A stretch of DNA of 64,000 nucleotides from Streptomyces sp. NWU339 (GTDB lineage Bacteria; Actinomycetota; Actinomycetes; Streptomycetales; Streptomycetaceae). Under the pieces are notes generated by a model. It was given only the letters and a program-made list of their open reading frames with translations, made no database searches and was not told where the DNA came from. The stretch is from the NCBI RefSeq assembly GCF_003143855.1, contig NZ_QFRK01000036.1, positions 18,984 through 82,983 on the forward strand. The letters run 5' to 3'. Below are positions 7,015 through 15,050 of this stretch, piece after piece (positions within the stretch are counted from its first letter, which is position 1; every line of letters begins with the position of its first letter). The position numbers and the translations under genes are program-made.

Positions 7015-9680
7015 CGTGTCTGGCCGAGCGCTCGTGCCTGGGCAGGCCGCGGTCCGTGCGCCGGGAACCACTTCGCGAGGCCGGCCCGCCCGGGGACGCC
7101 GAGCTTCCGGTACACGTTCGTCAGGTGGTACTCGACCGTGCGTACCGTCAGACACAGGGCGTCCGCGATCGCCCGGTTCGACTTCCCGGACGCCGCCATT
7201 TCCGCCACGGGACGTTCGGCATGGCTGAGCGCCGCCAGGGTGTTCCGGCCCTCCACCGAGCGGAGCGCGCAGCGTGCCTGTTCGGCGACGGAGGTCAGGC
7301 CGCACCGCACGGCGATCGCCAGTGCCGCGCGCAGACGGGAGTGCGCACCCCGGTCCGACCGGAGCAGCAGGGCCTTGCCGAGGCGGAGTTCGGCGAGGGC
7401 CTGGGACTGCCGGTCGGAGCTTTGGGCCAGGACCCGGGCGCTCTCGGTGAGCAGTTCGACGCAGCCGGCCGGGTCGGCGGACACGCCCCGGGCCAGCAGA
7501 CTCAGCCCCGTGCTGCGGGCCGTCGGCCATTGCTCGGCCAACTGCCGACCGAACTCGGCCCGTTGGACGGCGGCGCCCGGTCGGCCCAGTCGCATGAGCA
7601 ATTCGGTGCTGTGCACCCACCAGAGGGTGAACACCGGGTTGCCCACGCCGGCGGCGGCGAGACTCGCCCCGCACCGCTCGAGCAGACGCAGGGCCTGCTC
7701 GGGCCGGCCGCGGTCACGCTCGACCAGGGCCAGGGCCGTCAGATGGTGGTGGTACTCCCAGACGCAGTCGTCGAGCCGGCGGCCGTCGAGCCGGAGCAGT
7801 ACCTCCTGTGCCCGGTCGAGGTCGCCCCGGGCGACCAGGGCGCGGGCGAGGGCGATCGACGCCAGCCGGCTCCGCCCCGATGCGCCCTCTCCCTCGGAGA
7901 GACGGGACGCGGCCGACGCCGCCTCGGCGGCCTCGGCCGCCTGGCCCGATTCGAGCAGCACCAGGGCCCGCGCCGAGGCGGCGTGGCACTCGGCCCACAT
8001 CTCCTCGCGCTCGGCGCTGTCGGCGACGGTCCGCTGCAACTGGTCGAGCGCGGTCGCGGTGTCGTCGGCCAGCGCGAGGACCTGCGCTGCGGCGACCCTG
8101 GCCCAGGCGGTGTGCGGCCGCCCGGACCAGAGGACCTGACGGGCGTCGGCGACCGCCGTCTCCCGCGCCTCCGGCTCGGAGGCGGTCAGCGCGGTGCGCA
8201 GCGCGCGGACGGCGAGGGCCATGCGCTCGGTGGGGCGGTCGGTGAAGACCGGGACGGTGGAGGAGGTGGGCGAGGCGGGCGAGGTGAGGGCGGCAGGGAT
8301 CGCGGGGACCGGAGAAACCGCAGAGGCCGTGGGGACGGCGAGGGCGGGGGCCGGAGCCCGTTGTGCCCGCCCGGTCGGCGGGCCGTCCTGACGGCCGGGG
8401 CCCAGCTCGCGCAGCAGCGCGTCGAGCGCGGCGGGAGTGTCGGGGGAGGCGTGCACCATGAGGGAGGTGAGCAGGAGCAGGTCGGCGGCGTGGGCCCGGA
8501 CCAGTGGATCGTCCGTGCCGGGGGGTGTCCCGGCGAGGTGAACGAGGTGTTCCCGGGCGGCCAGGGGATCGATGTCGACCAGCGCGGTGGCGAGGTCGAT
8601 GCGGACGGCGGCATCGTCGGCGTCGGCGGCGTGGAGCCGCGTCAGGTAGGACACCGCGGCAGCCGGGCGGTCGTGCCGGGCGGCTGCCGCCGCCTCCTTG
8701 AGGACGGCACGCATCCAGGAGCGGTCCAGCGTGCTCTGCTCGAGCAACAGGTCGGCCACCTGCTCGGCCGGTTTGGCCGCGTCGTTGAGGATCTCGGCGG
8801 CCTGGGCGCGCATGCGCTCCCGCTCGGCCTCGGGCAGGGTGTCCAGCAGCGAGGGGATGCCGTGGGCCGGTAGGGGCCCGGGGAGCAGGCCGCGGGCCTC
8901 GGCCCCCTCCAGGAGCCGGCCCGTCGCTTTGGACGGGAGACCGGCCAGGGCGCCGACGAGGTCCGGGTCGGTGCTGCCGAGTGCCGCCGCCGCCCGGGCG
9001 ACCTCGAGCAACCGGGGTTCGCGCCGGGCGAGTTCGGCCAGGTCTTCGGCGGCCGGCCGGGCGGTGTCGGCGGGCCGGAGACCCGCGGCGTCGACGACCG
9101 TGCAGTAGTCCCGCGTCGCCAGTTCGTGGAACGCCGCCGCGGCGGGCCCCGGCAGTCCGAGGGGCAGGTGCAGCAGGACGGTCAGCGGCTGCCGGTAGGT
9201 GGCGCGCATCAGCTGGTCGATGAAGCGGAGCGTGCCCTCGTCGCACCACTGCGCATCGCCGATGGCGAGGACGAGTGGTCCGCGTGCCAGCAGCCCGCAG
9301 ACCAACGAGTGGGTCGCGTAACAGATTTCGTGACCCGGCGGCGAGGTGCCGAGCAGGCGTCGCAGCACGGCGTGCTCCGTGCCGGCCGCTTCACGCCGGC
9401 AGCCCACGCGCCGTACATTCGCCTCGCGTCCGTACGTGACGCTGACATGGCGGGCGATCGCGTCCACCGAGCCACGGGCGGGGGAGCCCAGCATCACCAC
9501 GCAGCGTGCGCCGCGGTGTTCGCCACGGACCGGGCAGGCGGACGGCCCGCGTGGCGTGGCGGCCGGCACGGCGGCGGTTCCCGTTCTGAGCGGGTGGGAG
9601 CGGGAGGCAGAGAACGAGGGAACCGAAGGCACCGAGGGAACCGGATGCTCCGGCTCTGATCGTCTCGCACTCATAATCAT
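7011..9680 (-). CDS. LAL-family LuxR regulator, upstream partner of the coupled pair
   Basis: About 889 residues if it starts at 9680. The P-loop position reads VVMLGSPARGSVDAI, with no GK[ST], so ATP binding is probably lost. A Walker-B-like LVLAIGDAQWCDEGTLRFID is kept. A long helical repeat region follows, with an Ala/Pro/Ser-rich linker at about 430-465, then a LuxR helix-turn-helix: LSHAERPVAEMAASGKSNRA, then IADALCLTVRTVEYHL. The start is uncertain: ATG 9680 and ATG 9674 have no ribosome site, and the first 55 residues are low-complexity (VPSVPSVPS). A later start or a leaderless message is possible. Its stop overlaps the GTG of the next LAL gene. It is divergent from the third LAL gene, with about 125 bases between. 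Confidence 0.83.
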   Translation of the reverse strand: MIMSARRSEPEHPVPSVPSVPSFSASRSHPLRTGTAAVPAATPRGPSACPVRGEHRGARCVVMLGSPARGSVDAIARHVSVTYGREANVRRVGCRREAAGTEHAVLRRLLGTSPPGHEICYATHSLVCGLLARGPLVLAIGDAQWCDEGTLRFIDQLMRATYRQPLTVLLHLPLGLPGPAAAAFHELATRDYCTVVDAAGLRPADTARPAAEDLAELARREPRLLEVARAAAALGSTDPDLVGALAGLPSKATGRLLEGAEARGLLPGPLPAHGIPSLLDTLPEAERERMRAQAAEILNDAAKPAEQVADLLLEQSTLDRSWMRAVLKEAAAAARHDRPAAAVSYLTRLHAADADDAAVRIDLATALVDIDPLAAREHLVHLAGTPPGTDDPLVRAHAADLLLLTSLMVHASPDTPAALDALLRELGPGRQDGPPTGRAQRAPAPALAVPTASAVSPVPAIPAALTSPASPTSSTVPVFTDRPTERMALAVRALRTALTASEPEARETAVADARQVLWSGRPHTAWARVAAAQVLALADDTATALDQLQRTVADSAEREEMWAECHAASARALVLLESGQAAEAAEAASAASRLSEGEGASGRSRLASIALARALVARGDLDRAQEVLLRLDGRRLDDCVWEYHHHLTALALVERDRGRPEQALRLLERCGASLAAAGVGNPVFTLWWVHSTELLMRLGRPGAAVQRAEFGRQLAEQWPTARSTGLSLLARGVSADPAGCVELLTESARVLAQSSDRQSQALAELRLGKALLLRSDRGAHSRLRAALAIAVRCGLTSVAEQARCALRSVEGRNTLAALSHAERPVAEMAASGKSNRAIADALCLTVRTVEYHLTNVYRKLGVPGRAGLAKWFPAHGPRPAQARALGQTR

Positions 9681-9805
9681 TACGATATGACAGTGCTGTG
9701 ACTTTTTGTTGATGGCGCCGGGCCTTCGTGTCCAGGCGGCTCGCCGGGGTCAACCGGCCCGGAACGGCCCGTGCTTGACCGGCTCCGCTGATGAAGGGAG
9801 GCTCC

Positions 9806-12643
9806 GTGCGGCTCCTGGAGCGGACGAAAAATCTCGACACGGTCCGATGTGCGATGAACGGTGTGCAAACCGGCGACACCGTGCTCATGGCGGTCACCGG
9901 AACTCCGGGCATGGGACGTTCGGCCTTCCTCGACGCGGTCGCGGTCCACGCGGAACAGCACGGCTTCGTCGTACGGCGAGCCCGAGGCAGCCGACTGGAA
10001 CAGGGCCTGCCCCTCGGCCACCCCGGTCCGGCCCGCCCGGAAGCCACCGGCCGCCCGGTCGCACTGCTCGTCGACGACCTGCAGCGGGCGGGGGAGCCGA
10101 CCCTGACCCGGCTGACCGCGTTGCTCGCCGAGCCGGGGCCGGGCCCGCTGCTCATGGCGGTCTCCGTGTGCGAGGGCGAGTTCGCCACCGAGATGCCGGG
10201 AGTGCAGGAGATCCTGTCGGCCGCCGACCGGGTGATCCGGATGGGGCCGCTCGGCACGGAGGGAGTACGTGCCCTGCTCGGGGAACGCGGCATCGTGCTC
10301 GCCGACGACCAGGTCCACGCCTGGACCCACGCCACCGGCGGCAACCCGACGCTGATCATCTCCCTGCTGGAGCGGCTAGAGCGGCTGGAGCGTGCGGGCC
10401 GCGGTGCCTCCGCATGCCTGCTCGACATCGCCCGTGCCCAGCCCGCGCCCTGGAGCCTGCGGTCCCGCGTGGCCGCGGCCCTGACCGGTCACCCGGAGTC
10501 CGTCGGCCGGTTCGCCGCCTGCGCGGCGCTCCTCGGCGGAGAGACCGAGACGCACGTCCTCGCCCGTCTGGCGGATCTGGACCCGGTCGAAGGGGACGCG
10601 GCGGCCAGGGCGCTGATCAGACTCGGCTGGGCCGCCGACCGCTGGACACCGCCCGTACTGTGGGACTGCGTACGGGAGGCCGCCGAGGAGGGGATCTCGC
10701 TCACCGACCGCGACCGGCTGCACCGCCGGGCGGCCGAACTGCTCCATGCCTCGGGCGCACCGGCCGAGCGGGTCGTCCCCCATTTCATGGAGGTCGGTCC
10801 CGGTGACTGGACCGAGGCCGCACAGGTGATGCGGGAGACCGCCCGCGAGGTGTGGCGCGGTGGCGACGACGCGCTCGCGATCCGCTGTCTGCGCCGAGCC
10901 CTGCGCGAGTTCCCGTCCTACAGCCCTCAGCGCGGCGACCTGCTGGCCGCCCTCGCCGACGTGGAACGGAACGCCGACACCTCCGCGATGCTGCGCCACG
11001 TCGGCCAGGCGCTTCCCCTGCTGGACGCGGTCCCGGAACGCGCCGCGGTCGTGGCCCGTGTGCCGCTCACGCTGTTCCTCTCCGCCCCGCACGCGGCGTC
11101 GGAGATGCTGGAACAAGCCGGGGTGGGGCGCACGGAGCCGATGGTGCCGACGGCCGGCCCGATGGCATGGGCCGCCCCGAAGGCGTCGGAGACATCGGAG
11201 GCATCAGGGATATCAGAGGCATCGGAGGCGTCGGAGCTCGGGCTGCGGCTGGAGGCCCGCGTACGGCTGTCGCGGCTGGGGGACCCGGCGGCCCAGGCCG
11301 CCGCCGTCCAACGGCTGCGAGCCCTCGATCCCGAACGGGTCCTCGACCCCGGACCGGTTCCCGGTCCCGGCACCGCGGCCCGGCGGGAACTCATGGCGGT
11401 CCTCGTCTTCGCGGGCGTCCTCGGCGGCCGGCTGCCCGCCACCGAGGTCGCCGCCCGCACGCGGTGGCTGCTGGAGCACGAACCGGCGTCGGCCGCCTCG
11501 GAGTACACCGCGTCCGCACTGACGATCGCCTCCGCGGCCGTCGCGGAGGCGAGTGAACCGGCGCGCTGCTGGCTGGACACGGCGCTCGAGACGGCACGGC
11601 AGCGCGACGACCGGCGGCTGCGCACGGCCGTGCTGAGCTGGCGCGCGCTCACCGCCGTGCACGCCGGCCGGCCCGCCGACGCCTGGGCGGACGCGCGGGA
11701 GGCCTGCGCGACGGCTCCCGACCCGGCGCGGGACCCGGCGGGGGACTCGTTGGGGGACCACGACTGGCTGACGGTGCTCAGCCTGACGTCCGTGGCGGTC
11801 GAGACGGGTGACACCTGGCTGGCGGAGCGGCTGCGGGACCGGCTGGCCCAGGGGCAGGGCGCCGGGCAACCGGTGTGCGGGCTCGCCCTGCGGGTGCTGC
11901 AGATCCCGCTGACCGCGGAGCGTGAACTGCCCGCCCTCGCAGCCGATGTGCGGGACGCCGCCCGCCGCGCAGAGGCGGCGGGCTGGTGCAACCGGACCCT
12001 GTTCCCGGTCGACGTGTGGCGCGCGCCGCTGCTGCTCCGCCTCGGCGACCCGGAGGCCGCGCTCCGACTCCTCGCCCGCGCCTGTGAACGGGCACGGCGC
12101 TTCGGCGCACCGGCCGCACTCGGCCGGACCCTGCGCATGTGGGGCACCGTGGTGCGCGGCCGCTACGCCCTGTCCCTGCTCGCCGAGTCCGTCGCCGTGC
12201 TCAGGGAGAGCTCCAACCACCTGGAGCTGGGGCGGTCGTTGACGGCGTACGGCAACCGGCTGCGGGCCGCCGGACGGCCGGGCTCCGACGAGATCCTCGC
12301 CGAGGCGGACCGGATCGCCGAGGCGACGGGCGAGGCGGTGCTGCGGCGCTGGAACGCCTCGCAGCCGCCGTCCCCGCACGGTGCGCCGCCGTGCGGAGGC
12401 GTACCGGTGGCCGGCGGGCTGCTCAGCGACACCGAGCGGCGGGTCGCCTCCCTGGTGGCCCTGGGTCACACCAACCAGGACGCCGCCGAGGCGCTCGGAG
12501 TCACCCGGCGGGCCGTGGAGAAGAGCCTCACCAGGCTGTACCACCGGCTGGACGTGGACGGCAGGGCCGGGCTGGTTCCGGTGGTGCGCCGCATGGCCGG
12601 AAGGGCGGTATTCGGTTCGGGCGTGCTCGCCGAGCGACTGTGA
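9806..12643 (+). CDS. third LAL-family LuxR regulator
   Basis: About 945 residues from GTG 9806, which follows GGGAGG; ATG 9791 would place the ribosome site inside the gene. The N-terminus MRLLERTKNLD is typical for the family. The P-loop is GTPGMGRSAFL with Arg38 instead of Lys, but Walker B (VALLVDDLQ, about 86-94) is intact. A Ser/Glu/Ala low-complexity stretch encoded by a 9-base repeat (11182-11236) interrupts the helical middle. The C-terminus is a LuxR helix-turn-helix: LSDTERRVASLVALGHTNQD, then AAEALGVTRRAVEKSL. It is divergent from the LAL pair, and the PAS-LuxR gene follows in the same direction. Likely role: a pathway-specific activator with unknown targets. Confidence 0.87.
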   Translation: MRLLERTKNLDTVRCAMNGVQTGDTVLMAVTGTPGMGRSAFLDAVAVHAEQHGFVVRRARGSRLEQGLPLGHPGPARPEATGRPVALLVDDLQRAGEPTLTRLTALLAEPGPGPLLMAVSVCEGEFATEMPGVQEILSAADRVIRMGPLGTEGVRALLGERGIVLADDQVHAWTHATGGNPTLIISLLERLERLERAGRGASACLLDIARAQPAPWSLRSRVAAALTGHPESVGRFAACAALLGGETETHVLARLADLDPVEGDAAARALIRLGWAADRWTPPVLWDCVREAAEEGISLTDRDRLHRRAAELLHASGAPAERVVPHFMEVGPGDWTEAAQVMRETAREVWRGGDDALAIRCLRRALREFPSYSPQRGDLLAALADVERNADTSAMLRHVGQALPLLDAVPERAAVVARVPLTLFLSAPHAASEMLEQAGVGRTEPMVPTAGPMAWAAPKASETSEASGISEASEASELGLRLEARVRLSRLGDPAAQAAAVQRLRALDPERVLDPGPVPGPGTAARRELMAVLVFAGVLGGRLPATEVAARTRWLLEHEPASAASEYTASALTIASAAVAEASEPARCWLDTALETARQRDDRRLRTAVLSWRALTAVHAGRPADAWADAREACATAPDPARDPAGDSLGDHDWLTVLSLTSVAVETGDTWLAERLRDRLAQGQGAGQPVCGLALRVLQIPLTAERELPALAADVRDAARRAEAAGWCNRTLFPVDVWRAPLLLRLGDPEAALRLLARACERARRFGAPAALGRTLRMWGTVVRGRYALSLLAESVAVLRESSNHLELGRSLTAYGNRLRAAGRPGSDEILAEADRIAEATGEAVLRRWNASQPPSPHGAPPCGGVPVAGGLLSDTERRVASLVALGHTNQDAAEALGVTRRAVEKSLTRLYHRLDVDGRAGLVPVVRRMAGRAVFGSGVLAERL

Positions 12644-12936
12644 CCTGGTAGCCGGGGTGCCGGCGTGGGTAGGGATGCCGGGGTGAGGGCCGGTGCCGGG
12701 ACCGGTGACCGGGGGTGGTGCCCGATCGGTGCACCGAACGGGCTACTCACCGGTAAGCCGGATTGGTCCCGTCCGGCAATGGAAAATGTGGGTGAAAATG
12801 CCGGTAATTCGTGGATGACCGGAGGTTGCCGAGCGGTGTCGGGGCCGTTTCCCGCTGCTTCCCGGGGCCCGCCGCGACGGTCTCTCCGAACCCGCGGGAC
12901 GGCGACCACAGTCTTTCGCGGGGGTTCCGGATTCCA

Positions 12937-12966
12937 TTGCACGTCAACACCTGTGCTCCGTAGACT
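12937..12966 (+). promoter_or_regulatory. probable promoter of the PAS-LuxR gene
   Basis: TTGCAC (12937-12942) and TAGACT (12961-12966) are separated by 18 bases, a good sigma-70/HrdB-type arrangement. It lies about 47 bases before the ATG. The gap from 12644 to 13012 otherwise holds short GCCGGGGTG repeats near 12650-12690 and no gene. Confidence 0.5.
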
Positions 12967-13012
12967 GGCTCGCGGCCAGTGAAAGATTCGAGAGAGGGAG
13001 GGAAAGGCTTAC

Positions 13013-13861
13013 ATGGCCTACGCAAAGACAAAGATCAGTACGGTGGACGGGCTTCTTCGGGCGGCGGAGGTGCATGCCACCCTGCCCGGGAAAAGTCCGT
13101 TTTCTGCCGAAACGCTGCATGAAATAGATTCTTCGCTGTTCGACGCGGAAATCGGGAGCGAGAAGTACCGTGAGGCGTTCCTTTCGCTTTTCGAGCGCTC
13201 CGGAATCGCTCTCGCCATTCTCGACCTGAATCTGCGGGTGCGTTCCGTCAACAGCCCCGTGATGCCCCGGTGCGCCCAGCGGGCGGACGAGCTGCGCGGC
13301 CGTGAATTCGTGGAGTTCCTGCACCCGAGTGTGCGGCAGTACGTGCTGCGTGAGTTCGGCCGGCTCGTGCAGGGACACCGGACTCGTCTCGTCGGCCACT
13401 CCGTCGTCCTGTCCGTCTACGGCAACACCGTCTCCGGCAAGATCACCGCGTTCCCGGTGACCGACGGCGCGGGCCGGGTCGAGATGATCGTGGTGCAGTT
13501 CACGCCGGAGGAAACGCTCGTCGACCGCGAGGCGTACGACGGCTCGCAATGGAAGCTGGCCCCGCTCAGCGCGAAGGTCCTGGAGGGCGTGGCGGCGGGT
13601 GATCCGACCGTACGTCTGGCGGCCAAGCTGTTCCTCAGCCGGCAGGGCATCGAGTACCACGTCGGCATGCTGCTGCGGCAGTTCCAGGTGCCCAACCGGA
13701 CGGCACTGGCGGCGAAGGCGTACTCGATGGGCATGTTCAGCATCGGCAGCTGGCCGCCGAGGGTGCTCCCCGACTACATCCGCTCGGACCAGCAGGGAGC
13801 GGAGAGCGGATGGGGCGAGACGCGCGCACGATCGCGGCAGCGCCAGACCTCAGGACGCTGA
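13013..13861 (+). CDS. PAS-LuxR transcriptional regulator (PimM-like)
   Basis: 282 residues. A PAS-like sensor fold spans about 58-165 (FERSGIALAILDLNLRVRSV, then REFVEFLHPSV and a strand ending EMIVVQF). A LuxR-type helix-turn-helix follows at about 182-245 (LSAKVLEGVAAGDPTVRLAA, then SRQGIEYHVGMLLRQFQVPN). The domain order and the SRQGIEYHV/VPNRTALAAKAYS signature match the activators that switch on polyene macrolide genes, such as PimM. It has an extra N-terminal arm of about 55 residues and a polar C-terminal tail. The ribosome site GGGAGGGAAAGG precedes ATG 13013. No polyketide genes are in the window, so it acts on distant genes or is an orphan. Confidence 0.88.
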   Translation: MAYAKTKISTVDGLLRAAEVHATLPGKSPFSAETLHEIDSSLFDAEIGSEKYREAFLSLFERSGIALAILDLNLRVRSVNSPVMPRCAQRADELRGREFVEFLHPSVRQYVLREFGRLVQGHRTRLVGHSVVLSVYGNTVSGKITAFPVTDGAGRVEMIVVQFTPEETLVDREAYDGSQWKLAPLSAKVLEGVAAGDPTVRLAAKLFLSRQGIEYHVGMLLRQFQVPNRTALAAKAYSMGMFSIGSWPPRVLPDYIRSDQQGAESGWGETRARSRQRQTSGR

Positions 13862-13909
13862 ACCCTCAGAACGCCGAGCACGCCAGAACCACGCCAGAAC
13901 GAGGACGAT

Positions 13910-14662
13910 GTGAAACTACTGGTCGTTGAGGCCAACGAACGGGTGTCGGCGGCTCTCGGGGCAGCTCTGGAGGAACAGGGTCTGGAGGCGGTGTGCGCGT
14001 CCACCGGCAGGGCCGCGCTCGAGCTGCTGGACCGGGCCCGCCCGGATGTCGTCCTGCTCGACCTCGCCCTCCCCGACTGCGACGGCTTCGGGCTGTGCGG
14101 CGCGATGCGGGCCGCCAGTACGGTCCCGATCCTGGTGACCACCGCGCGCGGGGACCATCTGTCCTGCGTGCGAGCGCTCGACCTGGGCGCGGACGACCAC
14201 CTCGTCAAGCCCTACAACCTGGCCGAACTGCTGGCCCGGGCCAGGGCGGTGATGCGCCGCGGCCGGCCCGCCGAGCCCGCCACCGCTGACCTCGGAACCG
14301 ACACCGACACCGCCCCCGCCGCGGCCGTCCCGGACGGGCCCTTCGAGGAGCCGCCGGGAGACCTGCTGCTGGCCGGGCGGGTACGCATCGACCTGCGGGA
14401 GCGGGCCGTCCTGGTCGACGGTGCCCCGACCGAACTGCCGGACGACGAGTTCGACATCCTGGCCGCGCTGGCCCGGCGGCCGGGCCGGACACTGCGCGCC
14501 GACCAGATCGTCGAGGAGATCCTGCGCGCGCACCGGGCGTCGCTGCGCGCCACCCTGCCGGCCCGGATCGCCTCGCTGAGGGAACGGCTCGGACCGTCCC
14601 GGCTGGTCGAGTCCCCCGAGGCCGGGTGCTACCGGCTCCCGGTCCCCGAACCGCACGCCTGA
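13910..14662 (+). CDS. OmpR-type response regulator, orphan
   Basis: 250 residues. The receiver domain keeps the phospho-acceptor Asp51 (VVLLDLALPD), Thr77/78 (ILVTTARG) and Lys100 (DHLVKPYN). The N-terminal acidic pair is reduced to Glu7-Ala8. A Pro/Ala/Asp linker (about 120-150) leads to a winged-helix DNA-binding domain (RAVLVDGAPTELPDDEFDIL, then RTLRADQIVEEIL). It starts 48 bases after the PAS-LuxR stop on the same strand, so co-transcription is plausible. No histidine kinase is adjacent. This is the last gene of the regulator-only block. Confidence 0.85.
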   Translation: MKLLVVEANERVSAALGAALEEQGLEAVCASTGRAALELLDRARPDVVLLDLALPDCDGFGLCGAMRAASTVPILVTTARGDHLSCVRALDLGADDHLVKPYNLAELLARARAVMRRGRPAEPATADLGTDTDTAPAAAVPDGPFEEPPGDLLLAGRVRIDLRERAVLVDGAPTELPDDEFDILAALARRPGRTLRADQIVEEILRAHRASLRATLPARIASLRERLGPSRLVESPEAGCYRLPVPEPHA

Positions 14663-15050
14663 CGGCTCGGGACGCCCCGGACGGGCAGGGGGCGGGGGGA
14701 GGCCGCCGTGTTCCGGTGGAAGTCCCGGCCCGGTCGATGCCACCGGCGGGCAGCGGAAGCACTTCGAAGGCCCATGCCCATGGGCACAGCCCCCGTGCCG
14801 GTCCGGCCGCCTTGTGGGCGTCGGCTTCGGCAGCACGCGAACCGCCGCCCCGTCCGGCTGAACGGCTCCCCTCACCGAAGCCGAAAGCGGTGCGCGGCGC
14901 CACCGAGAACACGACGGCGTGTCGCGGGTCGTGGCGGACCCCGCGCGCTTCCGGAACCCGTCGTACGCCGTCCCGGGCCGGGCCCCGAAGGTGCCGATAG
15001 GCTCGTCGCCAGTACGACCACCGTGATCCGAGGACCGAGGGAGGCCGGGG
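14663..15050. other. intergenic region before glnE
   Basis: No gene could be supported here. A TAGGCT at 14998-15003, about 50 bases before glnE, could be a -10 box, but no -35 partner is visible. Long frames across it are shadows of glnE and the response regulator. Confidence 0.4.

Noticed and set aside
4661..8873. Long plus-strand frames opposite the LAL pair
   Set aside because: They are composition shadows; the minus strand carries the LuxR helix-turn-helix and LAL features.
9391..10428. 345-codon minus-strand frame spanning the gap between the divergent LAL genes
   Set aside because: It overlaps two real genes and the promoter region, and its Ser/Arg-rich text has no domain.
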